Shown: positions 1 to 13,400 of the stretch, piece after piece
How the letters are laid out: the number at the start of each line of letters is the position of its first letter
Position numbering within the stretch: the stretch's first letter is position 1
NCBI GenBank assembly: GCA_029255685.2
Contig: CM055318.2
Coordinates: 11,599,001 to 11,663,000, forward strand
Length of the DNA: 64,000 nt
Origin: Silene conica
Taxonomy: Eukaryota > Streptophyta > Magnoliopsida > Caryophyllales > Caryophyllaceae
Reading direction: 5' to 3'
The notes under the pieces: generated by a model
Database searches by the model: none
Told to the model about the DNA's origin: nothing
The model's input: only the letters and a program-made list of their open reading frames with translations
Program-made: the position numbers and the translations under genes

Positions 1-485
1 ATTATTTGTCCTCACTTAAGCCCAAAAGCATAAGGCCTTGTTACTAAGTGGTGGGTGGGAGCTATTATAAACATATCACAATCCTCACATTCTACCGATG
101 TGGGACAATTATCCTCCCATACTCTTGGGGTGTTACAAACTCCCCCACTTAAAGAACACAACGTCCTCGTTGTGCCTCAAACTTGGCCATAGTCAAGCCC
201 AGAATCCTCCCCGCTAGGTGGGTGGCCCGGTACCCCGACCACAAGCTCACCACACGGTCGCAGGGTCGCTCTGATACCATTTGTAACAACCCGACCCACC
301 ACGGTCGTAACACACCCCCAATAAGATGGGAGGTAAGCCTTTAGGCCCATTATTTGTCCTCACTTAAGCCCAAAAGCACAAGGCCTTGTTACTAAGTGGT
401 AGGTGGAAGCTATTATAAACATATCACAATCCTCACATTCTACCGATGTGGGACAATTATCCTCTCATACTCTTGGGGTGTTACA
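1..485 (-). mobile_element. TRIM (miniature LTR retrotransposon), left LTR cut by window edge
   Basis: Two direct repeats end in TCTTGGGGTGTTACA: 1-137 (incomplete, continues off the window) and 282-485 (204 bp, TG...CA). Between them are only 144 bp. Next to the right LTR is GCTCTGATACCA (268-279), the complement of an initiator-Met tRNA primer-binding site. Next to the left LTR is a polypurine tract (138-150, minus strand AAGTGGGGGAGTT). The order PPT-internal-PBS shows that the element reads on the minus strand. There is no ORF, so it must depend on proteins from other elements. The LTR carries the TCCCACATCGG word that is common in plant TRIMs. I found no 5S rRNA sequence, so it is not Cassandra. 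It sits inside the LINE that starts at 486. Confidence 0.88.
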
Positions 486-3400
486 TGTTGTGTCTGAGGT
501 TGCTTAGAGTTTTCACGGGTAATATTATCACTTGTATCTCGATTAATCTTATTTAATGTTTCATAGATATTAAACCTCTTGTCATGGAAAACTTTATCAT
601 TTCTTCGACACCAAATATTTCACAAAGTCGCAAAGAAGATAGATAGAAGTCTCAAATTGTCTTCCAGTGTGGCCAACATAGCTACCCAAGTACTTATCCA
701 AGATGTCATACTTTGATTGCTATTATTTGGGGTCCTGATTCTAAGGGGGGAGGCTAACCAAATATGTGAAGCAATAGGACAATCCCGAAGCAAGTGTTCT
801 ACATTTTCAGGAGATGTCGAAGCCTGGCAATCCAGACAGCAGACATCGGTTGAACATTTTCGCTTAAACAACTCAACCGAGCATGGTAAGGTGTTTGTTA
901 GGATTCGCCATCCAAAGAGCTTCCATTTACCCAAAATTCTGAGATGCCATAGTTTTTTACACCACAGAGGAGGAATGTTTGATCTTAGTTCTCTATCTTT
1001 AACACGAGCATTTTCATCCCATATACGTTGAAAAGCTAAAGCATATCCACTTTTACTCGTATATTGTCCACTGCTTGTATGATTTCACACAATTTGATCA
1101 CTATCCTGAAAAGAAGGCATGGGAGTAGCCAAAATAGCATTAATGATATCATGAACTCCAAGAGCTTGTAGTTTATCCACATCCCATTCTCCAGATTTAC
1201 TAAAAAGTTCCTTAATTTGCATGGGGGGCATATCACAATCGTCCAGTTCCAGCAAAGATAGTACATTTGTCTTCCTAATCCACTTATCCTTCCAGAAATC
1301 TAATGTAGAGTTAATTCCAAATTGCCAGGATATATTGTCCTTCAAGAGTTCTAAACACCATCCAACACTATGTTCTCCCCAAGAAATTTGGTTCTTATTC
1401 ACCTCCTATGAGGATAGTTTATGAAAGCCATACTTCTTTCCCAAAATTTTCGAAATTAAGGAATCAGGTTTTGTAATGATTTTCCAACCAATCTTTGCTA
1501 GAAGACTCTGATTGATACATGCCGATCGTCTTATTCCTAACCCGCCATCACATTTTCTCAATTGTAAGAAAATTTTACTACACCAGTGAATACCTCGTCT
1601 ATGATCCATATCACCCCACCAAAATTGTGACAACAAAGAATCAATCTTAAATGTCACACTTACCGGCATACGAAATGCTGATAGAGAATAAATAGAAAGT
1701 GAGGCTAAGACGGAAGATATTAAAGTTAATTTACCGGTAGTAGAAAGAAATCTATTATTCCAAGATAAGATGCGATGTTGAATTTTTTCCACGACCTTAG
1801 CAAACAGAGTAGCCTTTTTATCTCCAAAATCCAATGGCAAACCTAAATATAATCCCATCTCTCTAGGTTTTTGTATATTTAATGTTTTAAGGCATTTTTT
1901 TGTTAGTTGTAAGGTACAATTTGGACTAAAGGAAATTGTCGTTTTATCGTGGTTAAGTTTTTTACCAGCTATAGCACAATAGGAGTTTAAAACCTCAGAG
2001 AGACCCTGACAACTCTTCTCAGTTGCATGAGAAAAAATGATTAAATCATCAGCAAAAAGAAGATGTGACATTCTTGTAGTCCCTCGAGCCACTTGAATAC
2101 CCTTTATGTCTGAATTACTTTGTGCTTTAGATAGCATTTGTGATAGAACCTTGGTGCAAAGTGCAAACAAGAAGGGAGAAATAGGATCTCCTTGTCGTAA
2201 TCCACATTTAGGCTTTATAAGTCTATTGGCTCTCCCATTTACCAGAATCTCATAAGTGACGGATGTGATGCATTCCATAATAATGTTAATAATTCGTTGT
2301 GGAAAACCAATCTGAAGAAGAGTAGCTCTAATAAAATTTCATCGAATCCGATCATAGGCTTTACATACTCATATCCACTTTCAAAAAAACTCGTCTTTCC
2401 TTTTGTCTTTTTGTTGATGTGATGAAGTAATTCATGAGTTATCAAAATATTATCCGTTATTGAACGACCCGGAATAAAACCATTTTGAAATTCGCCTACC
2501 AACCCATTCATCACCTTCTGCATTCTGTTTGTGATGCATATTGATACAATTCGCATTATAACGTTACAAAGACTAATAGGACTGTAATGGTGGATTCTTT
2601 CTGGAGCATGTTATTTTGGTATAAGGACAATAGAAGTTTTATTAAACCGTCTTAGTGCATGCCCTTCATTTAACATTCTTAAACATGCCTTAGGAACATC
2701 ATGCTTGATAAGATGCCAATATTTTTGATAGAACATACATGTAATCCCATCAGGTCCTGGTGATTTGTCAGTACCCATTTGAAACACAGCCCTACGAACT
2801 TCCTTGTTGGTATAGAGTTTGTCCATTTTATCATGTTGATCACAACTGAGTTTATGTTGAATAACATCAAAAATATGGCTTGAATTTTGTTGAAAATGAT
2901 CAAAACTGTCATGTATCTGTTGTGCCTTAAAGATATCTTCGAAAAAGCTATTGAAGGATTCCGAAATCTGTAAATCATCAAAACACCAGGAATTATCTTC
3001 CTTCTTAATACCCACAATACGATTCCTTCGTTGACGTTGCTTAACGGAATTGAAGAAAAATTTTGTACAGGCATCACCCTCTTTTAACCATTTTAATTTA
3101 GCTCTTTGTTTCCAAAAAATTGTGGCTGCTTTGTTAAAGTCCAAGAACCGAGCATGACAGCGATCATACTTTTCTTCGTCAGCACCTTGAAAAATACTTT
3201 CTAAGTTCTCAGATAACTCATCATCAAAATCAGACCATTGCTTTTTCCATTCCTTTTTCTTATCTATAGTCCATGTCTTACACTTCTCACGCACTCTATG
3301 TAATTTGCAAGCTAACCTGTAGCTATCTGATCCTTTATGTGGGACTGACCATTCATTTTGAACAATATTTGTTATATATGGGAAATTTAAAGACCAAGAT

Positions 3401-4005
3401 TCTATGATAAAGAATCGATATCCAGTTTTGTTCAAAGTTTGTGTTAAGAATGATTAGTGCATGATCAGAGCATTGAATAGGTAAGTGATTGATTATGGTG
3501 TTTGGAAAGGATGCATACCAATTAGATGAAACCAAACCTCTGTCAAGTCTTTCGTAAATTCGTTGGTTTCCTTTCCTGTTGTTGCACCATGTAAATCGTG
3601 GACCATTAAAGGGAATGTCAATGAGTTTGTTTCTATTTTTCCATATTGTAAAATCTGATGCACCAAAAATATTTCTAGATTTTCCTCCTAGCTTGTCATC
3701 GATATATTCGACCTGATTTAAGTCCCCAATAAGAAGGAAGTATGCGTCTAATTGTTGTAGGCGTAATTCAATATTCATCCAAACTGTTGCACGCAATTCT
3801 TCCTTGGTTCCCCATAGACTCCACACAAATACCAAAAGAGGGTTGCATTTTCATAGACTTTGACAATGATTAGATGAGAAGATACAAAAACGTGCTCAAT
3901 CCTCTGATCTGACTGCCATCCCAACCAAAGTCCACCTTAGGAGTTCATAACCTTGGCAATATTTGGCAGGTATGATTTTTGAATGTCAACAAAAATTGCC
4001 ACAAA
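486..4005 (-). pseudogene. LINE (plant L1-like) ORF2 relic: endonuclease, reverse transcriptase, zf-RVT
   Basis: Decayed non-LTR retrotransposon read on the minus strand. The endonuclease part (about 4005-3430) keeps GDLNQV, GPRFTWCNN and CSDHALI. The RT part (3435-1406) keeps KSPGPDG, NGFIPGRSITDN, GLRQGDPISPFLF and the catalytic FADD. The 3' part (1402-486) keeps the SGQYTSKSGY and KLFGWRILTN blocks and the C..C...H zinc-binding zf-RVT motif. Breaks seen: frameshifts near 3815 and 3425; a 1-nt and a 4-nt insertion near 2367-2390; in-frame stops at 2611, 2339, 1406, 1085 and 620. Downstream of 2339 everything to 486 is one frame broken only by stops. The 3' end is cut by the TRIM. No intact product is possible. 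Confidence 0.9.
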
Positions 4006-4453
4006 CACATTACTCCGTACAAGACATGACGAACCAAGCCATTTACTAGAAACCAGACAAAGCTTTACAGGGGTTATGACATGCCAACATTATTGTCTTT
4101 AGACATCAACAACGAAAACGTATCCGATGTACAAAACTTTTGGCCATGTTTGGGACACCAAGACGAATAAATATGAGAAAGAAACGCCCAGGGTCTAAAA
4201 ACTATGTTCTCTTCCCGTTATATCGAGTCAAGCCAGTAAAACATCAGTGTTCGGCAATATCAAAACAGACCATTCTCTAATAGCAACCATCTGCAATTTA
4301 CGGACATTCAAAATGATGCCTGGTCGATGTATCAACCATTAGCTTCGTTTATTTTAAAATTTCCGGCCAATACTCATTCGAAGGGACAAAAGGGGCGAAG
4401 GGGGATCAGGCCTAAAATTGTGGTTGTGTGCTCAAATTAAGTGTCAGGAAGTT
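4006..4453 (-). other. 3' UTR and downstream flank of MIC60
   Basis: Stretch between the MIC60 stop codon and the LINE relic. No ORF or repeat is recognised. A minus-strand AATAAA (4353-4348), about 100 nt past the stop, is a plausible polyadenylation signal. The true 3' end cannot be fixed from sequence alone. Confidence 0.45.
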
Positions 4454-7400
4454 TCAAGTAAGGCTCATCGAGGTCGCATATGACTGAAGGAGCACAAGAG
4501 CTTGCTCAGCAATGGCTCGATTTCGGACCCTCCTCAACCAGTCGCTTACAATTTCAGTGGCTTTGGTGCCTTTAACACCATCCTCGAGAACATCAGCCGC
4601 TTCCACAAGTTTCCCTGCTGCTAAGAGTCCTTCAACCTTGTTTATCACAGACTCAATACCATCACCGGATTGATCGTCTGTTTTGACCTAAAAGTTTGAT
4701 AATGGAAATTAAGTTGAGACTACAATCTAATTCCTGAATACAACGACAAAAAGAACACTGATAGCAAAAACCCTCTTCTTATCTTTCCTTTTGAGACGGT
4801 TTTACATGTGAGGCAAACCCAACTACCCAAGTACTTGTGTTTTCCTCGGTCAATTCTTATGGTTAATGGGCTGGTTTCGGTGTTTCACATGTAAAACCGT
4901 CTCAATGTCTCATAGAAGTGTTTTCACTATGCTTTACTTTCAGTTGAAGGTACCTTCAAAAAGGAAGCTACGTGAGCCAAGGAGTGTGTCAAGATACCGC
5001 CACCATCTGGTGATATAAAGCTGAAGTGCCGAAGTGGCCCTTTTAGTGCATTGAACTGTGAAAATATAGATAAAGAGGTAAATATGATCAGGTGAAGAAT
5101 AGAATTGGAAAATAAACAGAGAAACAGTGGCAAAGTACAGAAGCTATTAGCAAGACACTGTTGTGTGTTGTCGGGTGACATTTCAGAGAAAGATCTATAT
5201 ACATGTACCCCAATGTACAGAGGCTACATGATCAGTATAGCAAGGTCAACAAACAATCATATAAGCAAAGGAAAACAGGAATGATTTGAATTACAAATCC
5301 AAGCATCATTAAGCAATCAAATATCAAGAGCGAATTTATGGTAGTTAAGAATGGTGAGCAATAGCATCCTAAAATGTATTGCATTTAATGCTCATAAATG
5401 CGAAAATTCCCCTTTGTATTCTTGACTAGAAAAGCCGTGGATCTAGGCTATCAATCAAGCAGCATCATGCTAGGGTATGTTCCACTAAACCGAGCAAAAC
5501 TGACCCCAAATGACCTGGTTAGACAAGTCTGGCCCTAATACCCGAATTTGTCTTGACGTGAACCATGCTTTTGTGTACTCAAAATCGACCCAACCGAAAA
5601 CCACCTGACCCGTGATTGACACGATTCAAATTCTAAAATGTCTGCTTTAAAATCACTTTCAATATTATTGACATTAAAATAAAAGGAACAATTGTTAGAC
5701 ACTCCTTTATAAATAGGAATTTTGCTGAAAACTCATTTTTAGTCCAACTACTATTATTAATTCACCTCTTTTAAGTTTTAACTATTACCCGCTCAAAGTG
5801 ACTTGGCCATATGTAACCCGTACATCAAATGGCCAGATAGCAGCACATCAAAAACGGACCCAAAAACCAAAATGACCCGATCTGACCCTTGAAATATGTG
5901 GTAGACCCAAAATGACCCAACTCAAACTGACAACCTATTTGCCACGCTACCATCTGCAATGCAATACTAACATGAATAATAGGCATTTTCTCTATTTTAT
6001 CCATCGGTATACATGAGGATTTTGGTTTTAAAGCAAGTACATGCAGTGGGGATGTGGTAGTTATAATGAGTAGGTTAATGTGTAAAAATGGTAGGGTCTT
6101 CTAGTCACATGGGTACATACAAAATGTGAAAGAGACATATTTCAAAACGTTTACCAAAATAGGAAACATAAGAAGTTAAAACACAAGCAGTGGCTGAAAG
6201 TTGAAACGGGACAAAATGGAATACTTAAACAAATGGGTGATGAAAGGGACTACGAGTGTCCAAACATATAGCAGCACAGCACAGCTAAACTCATGGCCTC
6301 ATGGGAGATTCACATAGTAGGCTAGAAAATTAGTAAAAAACCTAAAGGTTAGTACATCTAAAATAAACTTGCCTTCTGATTTAAGTTGAGAACACTATCT
6401 GTGCCATGAAGTCGAACGTCTTCAGGGAGAGATGATACAGCCAACTGCAGTAAAGAGTCCTTGTCAACATCATCTATATACACACCAAGAGCATTTAATT
6501 CTGCCTGCACTGGCAACCCATTTGACAGAGCATCTTCCAACACAAGTGCACCCTGTAAACGTCAAACCAAACATGTAAGGTCGCAAGGATCAATGAGACA
6601 AGAGACCTCCAGGAATGGAAAAAGGAATAAGTTAAAACTGATCTCTGCAATTTCAACAGAGCAAATAAAAGCAGTATGAAGTATGAAGTACTACGACCTC
6701 CACTCCAATTTTATTGTCTCTATTTGACTTTGGTGATCAACTAATCTCAACTATGATCATTAATTTCTCAAACAATAGAAGTAGAAAGTAAATAAGCAAT
6801 TCACAATAAAAAAAATCATTTTCGTATTATCATTTTTCAAAAACTGCAATTACTATATATTGTGATAAAATATCTAAGCTGGGAATGTTTGACAGCCAAA
6901 GTCAATGGATGATTATATATATAATACGAGTAAATGGAATGGAGTAGCAAGAAAGAATGGTTGGCACAATTACCAACGCAAGCTTGTGAATGGAGTGAGT
7001 TTGACGCGCCTCTTCAGATCGTGCATAAAATGCCATGCATAGAGCATTTATCTGCAAAAAAATGGTTTTTATGCTTAGCAGCATCACCAAAAGACCATGT
7101 GAAACAGAAATAGGTCACCACTCACCAAGACCGCATAATGTAGCGACTAGCGAGTTCAAAAACATTTATGCTGTTGAGTTAAATATCAGCAACAGAATTG
7201 TATGTGCATGCAGTAAGAAATGCAACGACGCCATGCATTGACCATATCAGTTTTAGTATAGATAGGCTTTGGACAGAGTACTACTTCTCAGTGATTATAT
7301 CAGTTAACTTGCTGACATTTGTTAACCCATGTTTCTTTACAGTGAGTAGATCAACTTCACTTTTTTGCCTTCAGGCCCCAGTGATTACAAAATATGATAT

Positions 7401-10400
7401 TTCAGTTCCCAGTAAAGAAAGAAATTCAATATAAGCTTCTTTAAGAGGATTAGACCATATAAACAATTTCTCCTTTTCACAAGCACGCAGAGGACCAACT
7501 TCAGATAATAGGTAACTCAAAAAGTTAACGATGCAACTAGTAGAATACTAAATCAAAAGCATTTCGAAGGCATAAAATTTCATACATTCAAATTTGCTTC
7601 AGCCATCCTCTCAATCTGTGATGCCTTTTCCCGTGCAATAGATGCAGCTAGTTCAGCTTTTGCAAAGTCCTCTCGTTCTTTCAGCTTTAATTCTACTTCT
7701 CTTTCCTGCAACAATAAATAATTAGCCTCAGGATACGAACTCAAATAAAAGCGGGATCAAAATGAGTTAGGTCAAGCAGAGATAAAATTTACCTTTTCTT
7801 CAAGTGCCGTCTTCAGCCTCTGCTCCGCCCTTTCTTGAAGAGACTTAAGAGCTGCAGCTGCTTTTGCTCTTTCTTTCTTTATCTCCTAAAGTCAAGAAAG
7901 CATCACGTATTAGAACAGACTTCAAGAACCAAAAAAATATTCAATGCAAAAATTACAAATTGTATACCCGATAAAACTGAAACTACGCATTTTTCAATCT
8001 AGCTCCAGGGGAGCGGATTTGCAACAGCCTAAACAAAATATCCTGATCTCTACTTTATTCTAAAGGGGAAAAGGAAACAATCTTGGCAGATGGAGAACCA
8101 AGTACCTAAGCTATTGACGGCTATTATTCAAGTATAATCGTACGGGAAACATACCCACACGACATGTAACCACTTCCCTCGCAACAACAAAACTACCTCA
8201 AGGGCACCCGTGAATAGTGGTCTAAAGAGGGTCGAATGTAGATGGTCTTACACACGTTTTAACAACACTAGAGGCAAATTCAGGATGGTCCATGGCGAAA
8301 ATTACGTCAGGAATTGCATAAAATGACTCAAGTCAAATTAGTACGTCATTTAGCCTTACTCTATAATAACAATAGTAATAGTAATCCAAAACCAAAGAAT
8401 AGCAAGTCTTTACTTCTCAGTTCTCAGAAGGGAACAAGATTATATACTACGAGGTCATAATTTGAATGACCGTTTAACAAGCTGATCCCAGCTGTTGGTA
8501 ACTTGGTACACCATGGCTAAGATGGTAATAAGGTTTGTTCAGAATAAAACAATATGCATATGACTTGCAACGACACCATCCTTGTAAATCAGAATAACGG
8601 TGGATTGTGAATGTCATAGTACTTCAACCATTTCCGTAATTCAGTTCGAGAAGTGTTAAGACATTTAACACAACATAAAACAGAGCAAAAGTTCCAAATG
8701 TAATATGGGTCCAGCAGGTAACCAATAGAAAGTTATAATATACATCCCTAATCAACAATGGAAGGATAGAAGGGCCGTCACTATATGTCTGTTTTGATAA
8801 AAGTTCCGTCAAGGTCTGTAGGAGAATGCTGCCCTTTAAGAAATGCGAGAAGTAACCAGGACTGGTAAAATTGGACATAGGTAGTAATTATGGTTTTGGC
8901 GTGCAGAGACATGCATGGACATGTGTTTGAATATTTGTATGAAACAAGGGGCCAATATCAACGAGAAAGTATATAACCTGTTGCTACCTGATAGATTTCA
9001 GAACGGGAAAAAAGCGAGTGCATACATCATATACCTTAGTAGGTTAGAGGCAGACAACCACCTGCTAGTCTTAGGACAAATACATGGAAGCAAAAAAAGT
9101 GATTCAATAGGACGCAATCACCACAGCAGTAAGGAGAATTGATTGCATATACTACCAACCTTTTCTAACATAGCTGCTTCTTCAGCATACATAAGCTCCC
9201 TTGCCCTTGCATCCTTTAGCTCCTTCTCATACTTGTCCTATATTTTACATAAAAAGTTGGAACAACAGTTAGGAGATCAAATGAACAAAATAATTATACC
9301 TTTCATCCATAACAGAACCAAACATATTAAACGCTTAAAAAATTGGATTAGAAGTTCTAACATTCAAACATGGTCTAAGCAAAACAACCTTGATTAGGAG
9401 TAGTACGATGATCCTATGGTAGGAGGTTGTTACCCATAAAGTTTGGGGTGGGTAACTAGAAAATTTAAAGCACAATGGCTCACCCTACAACTTTCAATCC
9501 TCATACTATCACATTGAGGGTCTTACGACTCTTACCCCTAAGTTCTGCCTATTCTTAAAAAAGAAATTTTAATCACAATTAATTTAAGAGACAGATATCA
9601 CCTTCATAGCCCTCTTTTCTTCTGCAAGGACTAGCGCATCCAGCTCAGCTTGCCTTTGTTCGGCAGCATGAATGGCTTGTAGGAAATCCACAATTAATTT
9701 CCCATCACCTTTATCTTCAAACGCGCGATGTGAAATCTGGAATCACGAAATACATAAAATAAGTGAAACTTCCCAGTTGAAGGTATAAAAAGTGATAAAA
9801 CTCCTCCTACGTATTTACCTCTTCCTTCGACGAAGACTGTTTGATATCATGTTCCCTTAAAATTGAGTCTCTCTCATCAGCCTCGTTATTCAAAGAGTAA
9901 GTGCTCAAAAGGGAAGGAGATTGTCCTTGTTCATGACCTGACATACCCTGAAGAAAGAAGCTTTCAACTTCAAGCCTAAATGCCAAGAGCATCCTGTCTT
10001 TCTAAATAGTGAATCATTTAATTGCAATAGAAAAGGGCCAAAACTAAGGAATCACAGTCAATAGCATGTGCCTGGTGCCTACTAAAAAGGATAAGGCGCA
10101 ATGCCTACATAATATTCTTTTCATTGAAAATATAGCATTTAGGTTCTGGCACAAATATTTAGACAAGTTTGTCAATAAGTGGTCTTTACCAAAATAGCCT
10201 CCTCTTCTATTTACTCATCAACACATTTCCATATTATATCATTCATCCTCTGCGGCGAGTTCCTCATCTGCACGGACGACGGACCCACTCCCTCACCTCC
10301 GACCACAAAATTCCACCACCATCTCCAGACATAACCCGCCCACCCTGAATGTTGCTTCCTTCCCTCTTCCCCTGACCATCATCACTGTAACTCCATTGTC

Positions 10401-13400
10401 GACGTTCTTCAGTGATCCCCTAAAACACCACTTTCGAGCGCCAAAAAACACCTTCCACCAACGAAACCGCATCTAGAGATTTTAAGGGTGGATGCGGTTT
10501 TTGACTGTTGAAACTGGTGTATAGAAAGAGTTGGGGTTTGTTCGAGTTGTTGAGGTGGCTTTGGGTGGCCGGAAAGGCTTGCGATTTTAAGTGTGGGGAG
10601 GAGGTAGAGGGTCCAGTGAGGAGAGTGGTGACTGGCGAGAAGGTGGTGGGTCTGATAATTGTAAGAAGAGTGATGGATCTGGTGGAGGTGAGGTAGTGGC
10701 AGATCTGGACGTGGTGAGGACTTGGTGGTCCCGAAGTGAGCAGTGGATTTGGGTGTGGTGTTGGTGCATGGTGTATAGTGGCGCTGTTTGTGTGTGGTGG
10801 ACTGGGAGGGGAAAAGATGATGAGGAGAAGTATGAATAAAGAGGGGCAGTAATATGATGAGGGTATTTGAGTCATTAGAAAATGGTATGAATCCCCTGAA
10901 TGAGCCTAAAAAGGAAAGTGGTATGATTACAGTAAATGGGAGGGAGTACTTCCTTGTTCATAAAAGTTACTCTCTTAATTGCTAGGATTGCCCCACTATT
11001 ACTTTTGGCCTATTCTTAAAATTGTTTTATTTCTATTTTGAGCATGTTTTATGCTACCAATTTCAATATTTTGATGGTAAGATCCACAATCCATCCTCTC
11101 ACACCATATACATTCCTTAATATTTGTGCAAAACAGCAGAAGTAAATAGGCAATTCCAAATAAATTTGGGGGAGCATCACTTCACAGTTCACACTAGGGG
11201 AAAACTCTGTCACTAATTAGACCTATTCAGCGGTGGGCACCCAAAAATATCTTCATTGCCAACCTAACTCCATCACCATCCTTGATCCTTGCACTAATGC
11301 TCTCATATTATCATATTTACAAACCTCCAAAATGCATATTGGAAAATGGAAATCACCAGAAATGCAAGTCCAAAAAACATGAATTGAATACACAACATTA
11401 CTGGGATGCCTCTACCGAAGATGTCTTAGTCTAGTGGTTAAGACGGAGGTATTGTGGACAATAGGTCCCAGGATCGAATCCCCCCTTGATAGTAGAGTTT
11501 TGTGTCGGTCTAAGATTGTGATTTTATCACAATCGTGTCTTTTAATACGGGTTGTTAGTTCCGTTTTGTCAAGTAATTGGTAATCGGTTGAGTTGTGGTT
11601 TTGTGTCATTTTTTTACCCTTGTTTTATGTTAATTCTTATGATCGGGGTCCGAGCATCAAGGGAAACCTTTCCACGGTCAAAGAATGGCGCGAGTATAAG
11701 CATCAACCGACTATCTTGCTTGGGAGATGAACTTTTGAAGAATTGAAGTGTTAATATCAATCGAAGAGAAGGAACAAACGAAGTGATAATGCAAATCCAG
11801 TCAAAAATGCAGGCTGCGGATGGACCAGCAGCCTGCGAACTTAGCCGCAGCCTGCGGATGAGGACGCAGCCTGCGGTGATGACGCAGGTCTGCGGCTAGT
11901 GACGCAGCCTACGGCTTCCACTGCCGAGTTTCGTTATTTCCAGCTTTTGGGGAGTTTTGACCTAGGGTTTCGTGAATCCATATATATACCCATTCCCTGA
12001 TATGTTTCTTTTTATCATCTCATTATTAGAACACTTTGCATTTACTCTTGAATTAAGGAACAATCTTGTAATATTTCTTCATTTGTTAAGCTTGTAATTG
12101 TTAATGAGGAGCTAATCTCCTTTTTCTTGGTGTAATTCCGATCAAAGTCTCCGACTTTGACCTTGTAAGACTCGAATAACCCTTTCTTATTTTATCTAAT
12201 GTTGTTTCTTAAGTTTACATTTTATATTCTAAGTAATTATTTGTGTGGTTTGATCACCCTTGCATCTTAGTTGCTTAGATATCGCATATGTTAAGTAATC
12301 GGTTTAGTTTATTTAATGTTATTTGAAGCAAGCTTGTTTGTATGTTGAGTTGGCTTAGATGAAACATACTTGTGAGTAGGAAATTACATGACTTTCCTTA
12401 CTTTCATGGTTTAATGTTAGTAAGATTAGTTTCTTTGTCACATCTTTTAGTTCAATCCTCATTGCTTGTTTTTAATCTTATGTTATGGTTAATTAACTCG
12501 GGTAGAATTAAAGGAATTGTGTATACGGTTTAGTTGCGCGATTCATTTTCTTAAGATGTTGATTATGGATAGATAGATTAGGGGTTGTTAGAATCGAGCA
12601 AATCATTTGTCGGGTGACTTTGTGACGGTTACATCAAGTTTTTCTCACTTATTGATTTCTGCACACTACTTGTTTGTGATATTGTCTAGCCCAACTTTTA
12701 CTCATTTATTGCTCATTTATTACTCATTTGAATGTTTCCCATCATTGATTCCCCAATTATGTTACCTCATTGTTTTCCACTTGTGTTAATAGCCATTGTT
12801 TGTTGATAAGTTAATTGTCATTAATCCTTGTTTGTTATTAAGTTTCATTTAATCTTTGATTAGTTGTGTTTAAGCAAGTTTTTAGTTTAATTCCCTTCTC
12901 TTGGATTCGACCCTTGACTTCGCTTTACTACTTTTGTTATAGTCTAGTAGAGTCTAGTTTAGGTTTTTATATTTTGTTTGGTAAGATAATTAGTGTATAA
13001 CGACCGCTGGTTTTAATCGTATCACCCCTCCCCTATTGTAATGCGACAAAGTGCGCGCTTCGTTGAACCAAAAAAAAAAAAAACAGTACTGGGATGCCTG
13101 AAAGATGTCGCTTGAAGGGGTCAGAAAAATGCATCCTTACCATCGCACGAAATTTTATTTTCTATACAATCATTTTTTTATAATTATCACATAACGCGTT
13201 GAAGTAGAAATAAGCAAGTTCACACAAAATCACCAAATAAGCAAGTTCACACAACATCACCAATTCAACCCAAATTTATTGTTCCTATTAAAATTAAGTG
13301 GTCAACTAATATCAACTTTGACCTTTAATTTTACTACTGTTAAGATAAGACATAAATTTCTCATATTTAATTTCTCAAAACATCACCCAAATTCCCATAT

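Noticed and set aside
10420..10875. 151-codon Pro/Ser/Thr-rich frame in the MIC60 intron
   Set aside because: Low complexity produced by C-rich skew, no family resemblance, and overlapped by equally long frames on the other strand.
11420..11486. Possible tRNA gene
   Set aside because: A and B boxes are present, but there is no tRNA cloverleaf end. The poly-A and 13-bp duplication show a SINE.
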